Assembly: GCA_964527215.1 (NCBI GenBank)
Contig: CAZGNZ010000024.1
Span: 1 to 60,581, forward strand
Length of the DNA: 60,581 bases
DNA from: CAZGNZ01 sp964527215
GTDB lineage: Bacteria; Fidelibacterota; Marinisomatia; SCGC-AAA003-L08; JACNLC01
Direction of reading: 5' to 3'
The notes under the pieces are model-generated. The model did not search any database and was not told the DNA's origin. It saw only the letters and a list, made by a program, of their open reading frames with translations. Positions 7,801 through 17,097 of this stretch are shown here, in pieces (positions within the stretch are counted from its first letter, which is position 1; each line of letters opens with the position of its first letter). A program made the position numbers and the translations under genes.

Positions 7801-8715
7801 TCAGCCTTTGGCAATCTGGTTTCTTCCATTATTTTTACACTGCAGAAGAAGCTTGGCGGAGCGTTCCAATATCGAATCAGCCGTATCATCCAGTCTGGCG
7901 GATGTTACTCCGATACTCACGGTGACATTTACCGGTTTGTATTCATAAAGGATGAAAGACTGTGAGATCAGGAACAGGTAGCGCTTTGCAATTTTAACCA
8001 GTGTATCCAGATCGACGTTTCGAATGATTCCGATAAATTCCTCACCCCCCCAGCGACCGAATAAATCGTAAGGCCTGGCATTATGAAGAAAAGTGTGGGC
8101 CACCATTTTCAATACCTGATCCCCCACATCATACCCAAACTTGTCGTTGATTTGACTGAAATGATCAATATCAATGAGCATTATTCCAAACGGCAGCTGA
8201 TACCGCTTGAATTCCGTAAAACGATCTGAAAGCTCTTTTTCAGTGTAGCGCTGATTTGCCAGTCGGGTCAGCAGGTCAAGATAAGCCAGTTCCTCAAGTT
8301 CCTTGATTCTCAGGCTGGTCGCATACTGGTTGCTGATATCACTGAAAAGCTCAACACTGCCGATGATTTCACCGTTTTCATTTCTCAACGGTGTCACGCG
8401 AACGGATATTGGTATTCGATGTCCTTTTTTATGATGGAGAAACACTTCCGTTTCTGTCGGTTTTCCGTCATTCAGGCAGGCTTGCAGCGGGCAGCCGTTC
8501 TTGCAGAGGATTTTTCCGTCACTGTCCACATGATTTAGAATGTTATCCCGACAGGATCTCCCTACCACATCCTCCGCAGAAAAACCCGTTATTTTCTCCG
8601 CAGCTGGATTCCAGTATTCAATCACTCTGTCTTTGTTTACATAATAGAGACCGTCGTAGAGATTTTCAACAATATTACGGTAATCCTCATTGCTGATGAT
8701 CGATTTGGACATCAT
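7801..8715 (-). CDS. PAS-GGDEF diguanylate cyclase
   Basis: A 304-residue protein that should make cyclic di-GMP from two GTP. The N-terminal PAS/PAC domain (about 10-135) contains an insertion with four cysteines (C-K-N-G-C-P-L-Q-A-C plus an upstream C), suggestive of a redox or metal sensor. The GGDEF domain follows (about 145-300) with the active signature G-G-E-E-F. An R-P-Y-D product-inhibition site sits five residues before it, so the enzyme looks catalytically active and feedback-inhibited. The D-x-D-x-F metal site appears as D-I-D-H-F. The start overlaps the upstream gene's stop (ATGA-type coupling), and it is followed closely by the pilin-like gene. Confidence 0.93.
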   Translation of the reverse strand: MMSKSIISNEDYRNIVENLYDGLYYVNKDRVIEYWNPAAEKITGFSAEDVVGRSCRDNILNHVDSDGKILCKNGCPLQACLNDGKPTETEVFLHHKKGHRIPISVRVTPLRNENGEIIGSVELFSDISNQYATSLRIKELEELAYLDLLTRLANQRYTEKELSDRFTEFKRYQLPFGIMLIDIDHFSQINDKFGYDVGDQVLKMVAHTFLHNARPYDLFGRWGGEEFIGIIRNVDLDTLVKIAKRYLFLISQSFILYEYKPVNVTVSIGVTSARLDDTADSILERSAKLLLQCKNNGRNQIAKG

Positions 8716-9485
8716 TCTCCTTTTGAATCCGTGGAGTCCGGTGTGCTCCGCTTTCTGTCCCGGTCAAGAACAGCAGCCCGTCCTGCCAGTTTTTTCCAGC
8801 ATTTGCCTGTGTCTGAACGGCGGCCTGTTCCATCCTCGGTTTTACCCATTGAAAATTCCAATTCTTCCGATTGCACCTGAACTACTTCCGGTTTTTTACC
8901 GGAGCGGGAATAATGATATTGTATATAGTGTAAATCTTGAATTCCGGATACCGTAAACAACAGCGGCATCCTGAACTGTCTGCGTTCTGCCCGGCCAAGC
9001 CGGATCACTTCCCATAAATAAAATCGATTAGAAAATACCGGATTCCCGGACCACCGTTCCGCAGCAATTCGTGAGAACAACTGATCAATATCCATTATCA
9101 CCATCGTTCCAGGTGTCTGCCTGACTGCAGCACGCACCAGATTATATTGGCTCATCATCCGGAATACTATCAAATCATACCGGCCTTCAGTCAGTATCTC
9201 TTTCATCTTCCGAAGGGAGTTCCTGTGAAAGGAATAAATGGAGGGTGACCTCCACCACGGTCCTGATCTGAATGTAAGCTGATGAATAGTCCCGAAATCA
9301 CAATACCGTGTCAGATCTTCTCTGGTTTCAAAAGGACGCAGGGTGATAACCAAATCGGTTTCCGCAATACCGGTAAGCAGCTTTGCCCATTGATAGCTTC
9401 GGAAATGGTATTTTCCGTCTTCTTCAATAAACGGCCGGTCGATCAAAAGTATTTTCCGGGGTTCGAATCTGCGGGTATTATTCAA
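8712..9485 (-). CDS. Glycosyltransferase-like N-terminal domain protein, probably truncated
   Basis: A 257-residue product from a TTG start. The first 200 residues resemble the acceptor-binding Rossmann half of a GT4-type glycosyltransferase: K-I-L-L-I-D-R-P near the start, Y-D-L-I-V-F-R near 105, T-M-V-I-M-D-I-D near 128, and L-L-F-T-V-S near 182. The expected second half, with the nucleotide-sugar site and E-x(7)-E motif, is missing. Instead the last 45 residues are a charged low-complexity tail. It may be a decayed enzyme or a domain kept for another use. Its stop overlaps the start of the diguanylate cyclase gene. Confidence 0.6.
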   Translation of the reverse strand: MNNTRRFEPRKILLIDRPFIEEDGKYHFRSYQWAKLLTGIAETDLVITLRPFETREDLTRYCDFGTIHQLTFRSGPWWRSPSIYSFHRNSLRKMKEILTEGRYDLIVFRMMSQYNLVRAAVRQTPGTMVIMDIDQLFSRIAAERWSGNPVFSNRFYLWEVIRLGRAERRQFRMPLLFTVSGIQDLHYIQYHYSRSGKKPEVVQVQSEELEFSMGKTEDGTGRRSDTGKCWKKLAGRAAVLDRDRKRSTPDSTDSKGE

Positions 9486-9672
9486 ATCAGCAAATTATTC
9501 TGCGGTCAGTATGATAATTATATTTAAATCTGATCCATTAACAAAGTAAATTTCACAACAGAACATGAATTGTTTTTAAACTTTTCAATCTTATCACCTC
9601 CTTCTCACATGTCACCCTTTCCGGGGATTCACTGATTTGAATCCAAATATGCTCCAAGGATGAACTTTTTAT

Positions 9673-10524
9673 ATGAGACAAACACTGTTTCTGACCAACG
9701 ACGACGGAATGAATGCTCCGGGTATTCAGGCACTGGTTTCGGTACTTAATGAACAGTATGACTGCTGGGTTGTCGCTCCTCACAGGGAAAGGAGCGGTGC
9801 TGCGCATTCTATCACGATTTCCGAGCCGTTGGACATTCGGCTGACTGCTCACTCAACTCGCATCAGGCAGTATACCTGCACCGGTACCCCTGTTGACTGT
9901 GTAAAAATCGGACTGTCAGAGTTGATGCCGCGACAACCGGATTTCCTGATATCCGGTATAAACGCCGGACTCAACACCGGCCGCAACATTCTGTATTCCG
10001 GTACAGTTGCTGCTGCTGTGGAAGGGGCATTTCAGGGAATACCGTCACTGGCGGTTTCCGCGGATACACTGCAGTCACCCAAGTATCCAATGATCGCTGC
10101 TCATTTGATGCACTTTTTGAAAATGATGAAGGATCTTGATTTCCCTTCCGGATTCCTGCTGAACTTGAATTACCCTTCTGTCTTTGATGCAAACACATCC
10201 AGAATGGTGCTGACACAAATTGGAAAATCGATATATCAGGAAGAAATACAGTCTATTGGTTCGGCCAATCGCCACAAGCAATATCGGATTCGCGGCTTCC
10301 GTGTCATACAGCCGGAAGCTGAATGCTTTGACCAGCAGGCAGTAAATGACGGAGCAATATCTGTGACTCCTCTCAAAGATTATACATACAGTCCGGAGTT
10401 AACAGATTATCTGTCAAACAAGTTTGACTTTTTAACGGCAGTGGACGCAGAAAAATCCTCCTCACACAGTAAAAACACCGTATCTGAAAAACATTCAGGA
10501 GTCATTGATGGACCGCAAAATTGA
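9673..10524 (+). CDS. surE: 5'/3'-nucleotidase SurE
   Basis: Metal-dependent nucleoside monophosphate phosphatase of 283 residues. The N-terminal L-T-N-D-D-G-x-x-A-P-G motif with the metal-binding DD pair is at residues 7-17. It is followed by V-V-A-P-x-x-x-x-S-G-A-A-H-S-I-T near 35-48, T-G-T-P-V-D-C-V near 76, and the S-G-I-N-x-G-x-N-x-G metal-binding loop near 98-108. It ends with D-x-x-A-x-x-x-G-x-I-S-V-T-P-L. It overlaps the next gene by 17 bases, placing it in the efflux-type operon. Its product is cytoplasmic. A role in stress survival is known for the family. Confidence 0.95.
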   Translation: MRQTLFLTNDDGMNAPGIQALVSVLNEQYDCWVVAPHRERSGAAHSITISEPLDIRLTAHSTRIRQYTCTGTPVDCVKIGLSELMPRQPDFLISGINAGLNTGRNILYSGTVAAAVEGAFQGIPSLAVSADTLQSPKYPMIAAHLMHFLKMMKDLDFPSGFLLNLNYPSVFDANTSRMVLTQIGKSIYQEEIQSIGSANRHKQYRIRGFRVIQPEAECFDQQAVNDGAISVTPLKDYTYSPELTDYLSNKFDFLTAVDAEKSSSHSKNTVSEKHSGVIDGPQN

Positions 10525-11770
10525 AAAGAAGAAATGGACCCCAAAACGAATTGCACTGATTTCCGGCGCCCTGCTGGTGGTGGTTTTCATTGTCTACAGT
10601 ATTTTCTGGGCCGACCACAGCACTAAATTAAACGTCGAGCAGGAACGCCTGATTGTTTCAACTGTCAGAAGCGGAGAGTTTCAGGAATTTATCCCGGTGA
10701 CAGGGGCCGTGATACCCATCGAAACCATCTATCTGGATGCCATTGAAGGCGGCAGAGTAGAAACCCGTTATCTGGAGGCGGGCAGCATGGTCAGCGAGGG
10801 CGACGAAATCCTCAAACTTACCAATACCAATCTTCTGCTGGATATCATGTATCGGGAAGCAGAGCTGTTTCAGCAGAGCAATAATCTGCGAAATACCCGT
10901 CTGGCAATGGAACAGAATCGACTGGCACTCAAAGCCCAGCTGCTGGATCTGAATATTCAGATTCAAAATCAACTTCGAGATTATGAAAACGCTCAGCAGC
11001 TGAAGTTAAAAAACCTTATTGCATCCCAAGAATTTCAGATCATTGAAGATCAGTACAACTACCTGGTATTAAAAAAAGATCTTACCCTGGAATCCAATCG
11101 ACAAGATTCTCTGTTCAGGGAAATACAGATCAGCCAGCTGGAAGAATCGCTTACGCGAATGCAGGAAAATCTGGAATTTGTGAAGCAAAATCTTGAGAAC
11201 CTCACCATCAAGGCTCCCGTCACCGGTCATCTGACATCCCTCAATGCGGAAATTGGGGAAACCAAAGTACGCGGTGAAAGACTGGGTCAGATTGATATCC
11301 TGAACGGTTTTAAAGTCAGGGTCAATATTGATGAATATTTTCTGGCCAGAATTAATGTTGAACAGCGGGGTGAATTTACTTACTCCGGAGCCGATTACGG
11401 TCTGGAAGTCGCAAAGATTTATCCGGAAGTAACCAATGGAAGGTTTCAGGTAGATATGAAGTTTACCGAAGATGAGCCTGAAGGAGTGCGTCGCGGTCAA
11501 ACTGTTCATATCAGACTTGAGCTTGGAGATTTATCAGAAGCACTGCTGATTCCTCGAGGCGGTTTCTTCCAGAAAACAGGCGGACAGTGGATTTATGTAG
11601 TCGATGAATCCGGTGACTTTGCAGTCCGCAGAAGTATTCGTCTGGGGCGTCAGAATCCGGATGTATTTGAAATCCTTGAAGGTCTTCAGGCAGGTGAGCG
11701 GGTGATCACTTCTTCCTATGATAATTACGGTGATGCTGAAAAACTGATTTTGAAGCAGACCAGACCCTGA
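10508..11770 (+). CDS. HlyD/MacA-family periplasmic adaptor protein
   Basis: A 420-residue membrane-fusion protein. The ATG at 10508 has AGGAG six bases upstream and is preferred to the TTG at 10505. An N-terminal membrane anchor (about residues 14-33) is followed by a beta-barrel/lipoyl region (G-G-R-V-E-T-R-Y-L-E-A-G-S-M-V-S-E-G-D). Next come a long coiled-coil hairpin (about 105-230), the second lipoyl half (L-T-I-K-A-P-V-T-G-H-L), and a C-terminal beta domain. With the downstream ATPase and permease it would form a MacAB-like ABC export or envelope-lipid transport complex spanning the periplasm. The substrate is unknown. Confidence 0.9.
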   Translation: MDRKIEKKKWTPKRIALISGALLVVVFIVYSIFWADHSTKLNVEQERLIVSTVRSGEFQEFIPVTGAVIPIETIYLDAIEGGRVETRYLEAGSMVSEGDEILKLTNTNLLLDIMYREAELFQQSNNLRNTRLAMEQNRLALKAQLLDLNIQIQNQLRDYENAQQLKLKNLIASQEFQIIEDQYNYLVLKKDLTLESNRQDSLFREIQISQLEESLTRMQENLEFVKQNLENLTIKAPVTGHLTSLNAEIGETKVRGERLGQIDILNGFKVRVNIDEYFLARINVEQRGEFTYSGADYGLEVAKIYPEVTNGRFQVDMKFTEDEPEGVRRGQTVHIRLELGDLSEALLIPRGGFFQKTGGQWIYVVDESGDFAVRRSIRLGRQNPDVFEILEGLQAGERVITSSYDNYGDAEKLILKQTRP

Positions 11771-12011
11771 ACCGGGACCTTTCGTTTGAGCAAAAATTGT
11801 GATTGCGTCAGGCCGGAAAGTCGAACTTGTTTCGAGTACCAATAAAATAATATTCGGCTGCTGCTGAATATCAAGTAACTCCCTATGCAACGTTTCAGCG
11901 GGCAATTCTGATTGTCGTAAGACATTTTATCCGGTACACCTGTCCGTCTGCAGACGGATTAAAAAACCGGAATGACATTTTTTGACATACTGCAAAAGAA
12001 CAGGAGCATTC

Positions 12012-12701
12012 ATGATCCAAACCAAAAAGCTGAAAAAGATTTTTCTTACTGAAGAAGTGGAAACCACTGCATTGAACGAAGTTGATATCAAAATAGAGGA
12101 AGGTGAATTTGTTGCCATCATGGGTCCTTCAGGATGCGGAAAGTCCACTCTCCTGAATATTCTGGGGCTCTTGGACAATCCATCCTCTGGCGAATATTTT
12201 TTTCTGGATGAAGAAGTCGCTAGATATTCCGAAAGAGACCGCGCGAATTTGAGGAAATCCAATATCGGATTCGTATTCCAGAGTTTCAACCTGATTGATG
12301 AACTCACCGTGTATGAGAATGTTGAACTGCCGCTGCTTTATCAGGGGGTGTCCGGGTCAGATCGGAAAAAACGGGTCAATGACGTTCTGGAACAGATGGG
12401 AATTATGCACCGCCAGAAGCATTTCCCGCAGCAGCTGTCCGGTGGACAGCAGCAAAGAGTTGCCGTGGCTCGCGCAGTGGTTTCAAAACCGAAGCTGATT
12501 CTGGCAGATGAACCTACCGGGAACCTGGATTCCGCGCACGGAGATGAGGTTATGAATCTGCTTGACAGCCTGAACAAGAACGGAACAACAATCATTCAGG
12601 TCACCCACTCTCCGGCCTATGCCGAATACAGCAACAGGGTCATTCATCTCTTTGACGGCCACATCGTAACAGAAAATATCAAAGAGCAATTCCACGTCTG
12701 A
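12012..12701 (+). CDS. ABC transporter ATP-binding protein (MacB/LolD type)
   Basis: A 229-residue ATPase started at the ATG at 12012, which has AGGAG five bases before it. An upstream in-frame ATG at 11982 lacks such a site. Walker A is G-P-S-G-C-G-K-S-T (about 40-48), the Q-loop is F-V-F-Q-S-F-N-L, the signature is L-S-G-G-Q-Q-Q-R, Walker B is L-I-L-A-D-E-P, and the switch is V-T-H-S. It belongs to the LolD/MacB/FtsE group that pairs with FtsX-like permeases, matching the 805-residue permease 141 bases downstream. About 240 bases separate it from the adaptor gene without an obvious gene. Confidence 0.95.
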   Translation: MIQTKKLKKIFLTEEVETTALNEVDIKIEEGEFVAIMGPSGCGKSTLLNILGLLDNPSSGEYFFLDEEVARYSERDRANLRKSNIGFVFQSFNLIDELTVYENVELPLLYQGVSGSDRKKRVNDVLEQMGIMHRQKHFPQQLSGGQQQRVAVARAVVSKPKLILADEPTGNLDSAHGDEVMNLLDSLNKNGTTIIQVTHSPAYAEYSNRVIHLFDGHIVTENIKEQFHV

Positions 12702-12842
12702 ACCGCAGGGAATGTCTGACGCGAAGCTGCAGGGAGAAGAATTCCAGCTGGAGTCTGCAGGCATTCGGAAATTCTGCCTCTCAATCGGAATGTCTGGCAA
12801 TCCTACAGGCATACTGAAAAACACCACCCCGGGAGCACGGTA

Positions 12843-15260
12843 ATGATACTGAATTATTTCACAATTGCCTTCCGCAATCTTCGTCGGAATGCGTTCTATA
12901 CAATTATTAATATTGCGGGTTTATCCATTGGGCTTCTGGCCGCCATACTCATATTGATTTATCTGGGTGAAGAGCTGGGGTATGACCGCCATCATGAAAA
13001 CCATGACCGTATCTACCGGCTGGAATCCTTTTTTACAATTGCGGGTAAAGAAGATCAGTTTGCTGTGACATCCATTCCGCTTGCAACGGTTGTGACAACG
13101 GAATACCCGGAAGTGATTGAGATGGTGCGCTTCATGCCCATGGGCAACGGGCTGCTGAAATATAAAGACACAGAAGTCTTTGAAGAGGATATCTTCCTGT
13201 GCGATTCAACAGTATTTGACATATTTTCCCATCCCTTTTTATTGGGAGAATCCGAAGGTGCTCTGACCCGCCCCAATACTATTGTTATCACCAAATCCAT
13301 GCAGCAGAAGCTGTTTGGCAATGTCAATCCAGTTGGAGAAATAATCCAATTTGATGAACGCAGCTTCCAGGTCAAAGGGGTCATAGAAGACCTGCCAGAC
13401 AATTCGCATTTAAAATTCAGCGGGTTGGTTTCCGCTGTCACCATCGCAGAAGAAATCGGGTTGGAAAGATTCAATGATACCAGTTCCGGAGCATTCTGGA
13501 ATATTTCAGTGTATTCTTACATTCTTCTGGCCGAGAATGCACCGATTTCAAATGTTTTGGACAACTGGCAGCCGGTATATGAGAAATACATGGCGGAGTT
13601 GGGTAATCAGATCAATTCCACCTTCGTGCTGAGAGCATCTCCTCTGACTCGGATTCATTTGTACTCCCAGCTGGAATGGGATCTTCCAACGGGCAACTAT
13701 GTATATGTGTACATTTTTGGGATAGTGGCCACATTTATCCTCATCATCGCCTGCATCAATTATATGAATCTCGCCACATCCCGGTCATTTACCCGCGCCA
13801 GAGAAGTGGGTCTGCGGAAAGTACTGGGGGCTGTTCGTACCAATCTGCTTATTCAGTTTCTGAGCGAGTCTCTTTTGATAACCGTTTTTGCATTGGCCGC
13901 CGGCCTGATTCTGGCAGTACTGATTTTACCGGTTTTCAATGATATTGCCGGAAAAAGCTATACTTTTTTGAATATTCTCCAACCTCAGATTATTGCCGGT
14001 TCACTGTTGATTACGGCCGCTGTGGGTCTGCTTTCCGGTTCATATCCGGCCTTTTATCTTTCCTCGTTCCAACCTGCATTTGTCCTTCGCAGCCGCAGCC
14101 AAACCGGTGGTAAAAGCGGAATCCTTCGGAAAATCCTTGTTGTGGTTCAGTTTACCATCTCTATCACAATGATTATCGGCACGTTTACCGTAAATCGGCA
14201 AATCAACCACATCCAGAACAAAGATCTCGGCTTTGAAAAGGAAAACCTGATGGTTCTGTCCCTGCCGGACTCAGCTTTTGCAGCCAATCTCTCCGGATTT
14301 CAGGAGAAACTGAAATCCAATCCCAAAATCTTAGGATCAGCAACATCAAACAGCGTTCCCGGGACGGAATGGGGTAAGATTGTGTTTCGAATTGAGGATA
14401 ACGGCACCTTGATAGAAAAACCCATATCACTGGTGTTTATTGATGAAAACTGGGTTGATCTGATGGGAATGGAGTTCATTTCAGGCAGAAACTACGATAC
14501 AGAGCGCGGGACGGATTTGAACGAGGCATTTATTATCAACGAATCTGCCGCCATTGATTTTGGCTGGGCCAATGATGCGCTGGGGAAACGGATGCAGTTT
14601 GGTATTGAACTGGACGGTTCTGCCACACGTGACGGCTCGGTTGTAGGTGTACTCAAAGATTTCAACTATGGTTCTCTCCACAATCCAGTAGCTCCGGTGG
14701 CCCTGCTTCTGGGAGAATTCCCAAACCACTATTTGTCGATTCGTGTAGCAGGAGACCAACTGCCTGAGACTATTTCATTTATAAAATCTGAATGGGAATC
14801 CATGGGGGCATCTCAGCCGTTTTCCTACCGATTTATTTCTGACATCCTGGATGAATCCTATCAGGAGGAGAAGCATTTAGGGACGGTATTCATGGTCCTT
14901 GCGGTGATAATTATTTTTATCTCCTGTCTGGGGCTGTTTGCACTGGCCGCATTTATTTCTGAACAGCGTACCAAGGAAATTGGAATAAGAAAAGTTATGG
15001 GTGCCAGCATTCAAGGGATTATCTTCCTCCTATCATGGGATTTCGTCAGGCTTGTCCTGTTGTCTTCCGTTCTTGCTGTTCCTTGCGCCTATTTCGCGCT
15101 GAAGTCATGGCTTCAAAATTTTGCATACCAGGCTCCAATGAGTGCAGGTCTGTTTATCGCTGCTGGTATGATAGCAATGGCAATTGCGCTTCTGACCGTG
15201 GCATCCCACGCTTTGCGTGCTGCAATGACAAATCCTGTGGACGCGATAAAATGGGAATAA
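12843..15260 (+). CDS. ABC transporter permease with two FtsX/MacB domains
   Basis: An 805-residue permease. An N-terminal helix (about 20-43) precedes a large MacB-type periplasmic domain (about 45-280). Three helices with the FtsX pattern follow (about 285-410, containing R-A-R-E-V-G-L-R-K-V-L-G-A). A second helix near 430 precedes a second periplasmic domain (about 455-680), then three closing helices with the repeated E-Q-R-T-K-E-I-G-I-R-K-V-M-G-A motif. This duplicated architecture is common in Bacteroidota-like FCB genomes and works with a LolD-type ATPase. It likely drives conformational work on the periplasmic side, exporting or extracting an envelope substrate. The operon is surE, adaptor, ATPase, permease. 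Confidence 0.93.
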   Translation: MILNYFTIAFRNLRRNAFYTIINIAGLSIGLLAAILILIYLGEELGYDRHHENHDRIYRLESFFTIAGKEDQFAVTSIPLATVVTTEYPEVIEMVRFMPMGNGLLKYKDTEVFEEDIFLCDSTVFDIFSHPFLLGESEGALTRPNTIVITKSMQQKLFGNVNPVGEIIQFDERSFQVKGVIEDLPDNSHLKFSGLVSAVTIAEEIGLERFNDTSSGAFWNISVYSYILLAENAPISNVLDNWQPVYEKYMAELGNQINSTFVLRASPLTRIHLYSQLEWDLPTGNYVYVYIFGIVATFILIIACINYMNLATSRSFTRAREVGLRKVLGAVRTNLLIQFLSESLLITVFALAAGLILAVLILPVFNDIAGKSYTFLNILQPQIIAGSLLITAAVGLLSGSYPAFYLSSFQPAFVLRSRSQTGGKSGILRKILVVVQFTISITMIIGTFTVNRQINHIQNKDLGFEKENLMVLSLPDSAFAANLSGFQEKLKSNPKILGSATSNSVPGTEWGKIVFRIEDNGTLIEKPISLVFIDENWVDLMGMEFISGRNYDTERGTDLNEAFIINESAAIDFGWANDALGKRMQFGIELDGSATRDGSVVGVLKDFNYGSLHNPVAPVALLLGEFPNHYLSIRVAGDQLPETISFIKSEWESMGASQPFSYRFISDILDESYQEEKHLGTVFMVLAVIIIFISCLGLFALAAFISEQRTKEIGIRKVMGASIQGIIFLLSWDFVRLVLLSSVLAVPCAYFALKSWLQNFAYQAPMSAGLFIAAGMIAMAIALLTVASHALRAAMTNPVDAIKWE

Positions 15261-15295
15261 TGAAAATAATACCAGCTGCCGGTTGAGTTTCCTGT

Positions 15296-15650
15296 TCAGG
15301 GTTCTGCCGCAATTCAATCCGATTCCCGGGGCGATGCCCCGGGCTGAAGTACTCAGCCCCTTCAGGGCTGGAGGATATGAATTTTGCACATGATCTGTGG
15401 AACCTCAGATTGAAAATTTTCCTACGTCCAGCCATCCCAAACCCCCACCCTCCTCCGGGGGAACAGCCGAGTGCCCTGGCATTCAGGATACAGCAATCCC
15501 AAACCCATCAGCAGCCAATTACCGGTGGAATAATTTTAAACCACGAGAAATATCCCTCCATTTATACTATGCATCCTGAACCGCAATCCGGACGGCAGTC
15601 GTTGTTAAATGGTAAATTGGTAAATAGGCATCAGGGACTGCATTCCTTGC
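15296..15650. repeat. Composite intergenic repeat, copy A1
   Basis: A non-coding repeat nearly identical to 16399-16753, 1103 bases downstream. It contains the hairpin CCCGGGGC-GAT-GCCCCGGG, a second inverted repeat around AGCCCCTTCAGGGCTG, a C-rich tract CCCCCACCCTCCTCCGG, and the end block CATCCTGAACCGCAATCCGG. Reverse-complement relatives occur at 49440-49760 and 51291-51625. Frames of up to 96 codons here are by-products of the repeat. Confidence 0.85.
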
Positions 15651-15815
15651 TGACAATTGACAACTGACGGCCCTTCTGCTCCCAGTCGGGAGGTGACTTA
15701 CCTACTCAACGGTTTACCGCACCCTGTCTGTGAAGCCTGACTCATCCACTCAACCAATACTATTCAGCCAAGCCCAAACGCATTTGTTATGTTCTGAAAT
15801 GCTCTGAAATGGAAT

Positions 15816-15839
15816 GTTCTTTTCTTCGAAGAAAAGAAC
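15816..15839. repeat. 24-bp perfect palindrome within composite repeat
   Basis: A self-complementary sequence with centre CTTCGAAG and arms GTTCTTTT/AAAAGAAC. The same palindrome recurs at 50412-50435 and 51091-51114 with flanks conserved in reverse orientation, including the text CGCATGTTCTTTTGG. It could fold as a cruciform or a bidirectional terminator-like hairpin. It marks the middle of the region homologous to the 679-bp unit. Confidence 0.7.
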
Positions 15840-16080
15840 CAAAAGAACATGCGCTGCAGTTCAATTTCATCTCGATTGTATTTTTCATTGGATGAGTCGC
15901 ATTTATCATCCCAGGCACTCAAGGTGTTTAAATTGTATCGTGATTTACATCTTGATGAAATGCGTTAGTGAAAATTGTAGCACTCACTAGAATTCACTGA
16001 TTTTTAGAGCTTCAGTTCTGTATAATATGCTAACCTCCATTCTTGGGAGCAAATTTTTGTATTGAAAAGTCAAATTTTTT

Positions 16081-16260
16081 CAATTTTCAACATAAACTCG
16101 TCCCGTCGAAAATCAGACAGGACTCGAACAACAACATCTCATTCGCACCATGAAACATCCAATCTCGACAGTCTGCTCTTCTGATCAGACTGACTGAAAT
16201 TGTACTGAATGCGCGATAATACTTATAATCCACTGTTCGTACGCTGACAAACGAACACTG
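16081..16260. repeat. Composite intergenic repeat, segment related to the 679-bp unit
   Basis: This segment is the reverse-complement counterpart of about 50220-50345. Shared blocks are ACTCGTCCCGTCGAAAATCA, CACCATGAAACATCCAATCT, CGACAGTCTGCTCT and GTACTGAATGCGCGATAATA. The surrounding bases 15660-16380 are otherwise gene-free. They include low-complexity words such as ATTATACTATTACACTATTTC near 16297-16330. Confidence 0.75.
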
Positions 16261-16398
16261 ACGATCAAGCTGTTACATGCCAGCAAAATCCCATTCAGCT
16301 ATTATACTATTACACTATTTCACCATCTCACTACTTGACAGCACCCAGCTGGGAAACCTTGCTCAACAACTCAACCTGTTTCTATCCGTTGCACCCCT

Positions 16399-16753
16399 TC
16401 AGGGTTCTGCCGCACTTCTATCCGATTCCCTGGGCGATGCCCCGGGCTGTAGTACTCAGCCCCTTCAGGGCTGGAGGATATGAATTTTGCACATGATCTG
16501 TGGAACCTCAGACTAAAAATTTCCCTACGTCCAGCCATCCCAAACCCCCACCCTCCTCCGGGGAAACAGCCGGGTGCCCTGGCATTCAGGATACAGCGAT
16601 CCCAAACCCATCAGCAGCCAATTACCGGTGGAAAAATTTTAAACCACGAGAAATATCCCTCCATTTATTCTATGCATCCTGAACCACAATCCGGACGGCA
16701 ATCGTTGTTAAATGGTAAATTGGTAAATAGGCATCAGGGACTGCATTCCGGCT
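16399..16753. repeat. Composite intergenic repeat, copy A2
   Basis: The second direct copy of the repeat at 15296-15650, with only scattered substitutions. Its open frames encode the same meaningless peptides as A1. The stretch from 16754 to 17097 has more low-complexity words (ATTTACCATTACACCATTATACC) and then the upstream region of the beta-helix gene. Confidence 0.85.
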
Positions 16754-17097
16754 GGCTAATGACCAATGTTAACCCAATCAACAGCACCCTGGAAGGAAGC
16801 CCAACTCAACGACTCAACCAATTTACCATTACACCATTATACCATTTCACCAAACCACGAGAAATCTTCCTCTTCTTTATACTATGTATTCCGCACAGAG
16901 AAACGGACAAACAACAGACCCGCAAACATCATGTTATTCCCTGCATTCCACACATCACTGCAGCTGCAAAATGAAATATTCCAACAATCTCTAAACACTT
17001 GTCCAGGATGACTATGGATTGAATTGTTCGGGAATCCTTTTTGTCCTAAATTTCAAGGTTCATCAATTGCCCATCTTATCCAATACGGATTAAAATA

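Noticed and set aside
11771..12011. Dyad CCGTCTGCAGACGG near 11945-11958 as a terminator
   Set aside because: It is followed by ATTAAAAAA, not a T-tract on the plus strand, and the T-tract on the minus strand lies on the wrong side.
15377..16974. Several 60-164-codon plus-strand frames (e.g. starting with M-N-F-A-H-D-L-W)
   Set aside because: They are products of the duplicated composite repeats A1 and A2; the peptides are Pro/His/Gln-rich, appear in alternate frames, and lack ribosome sites.
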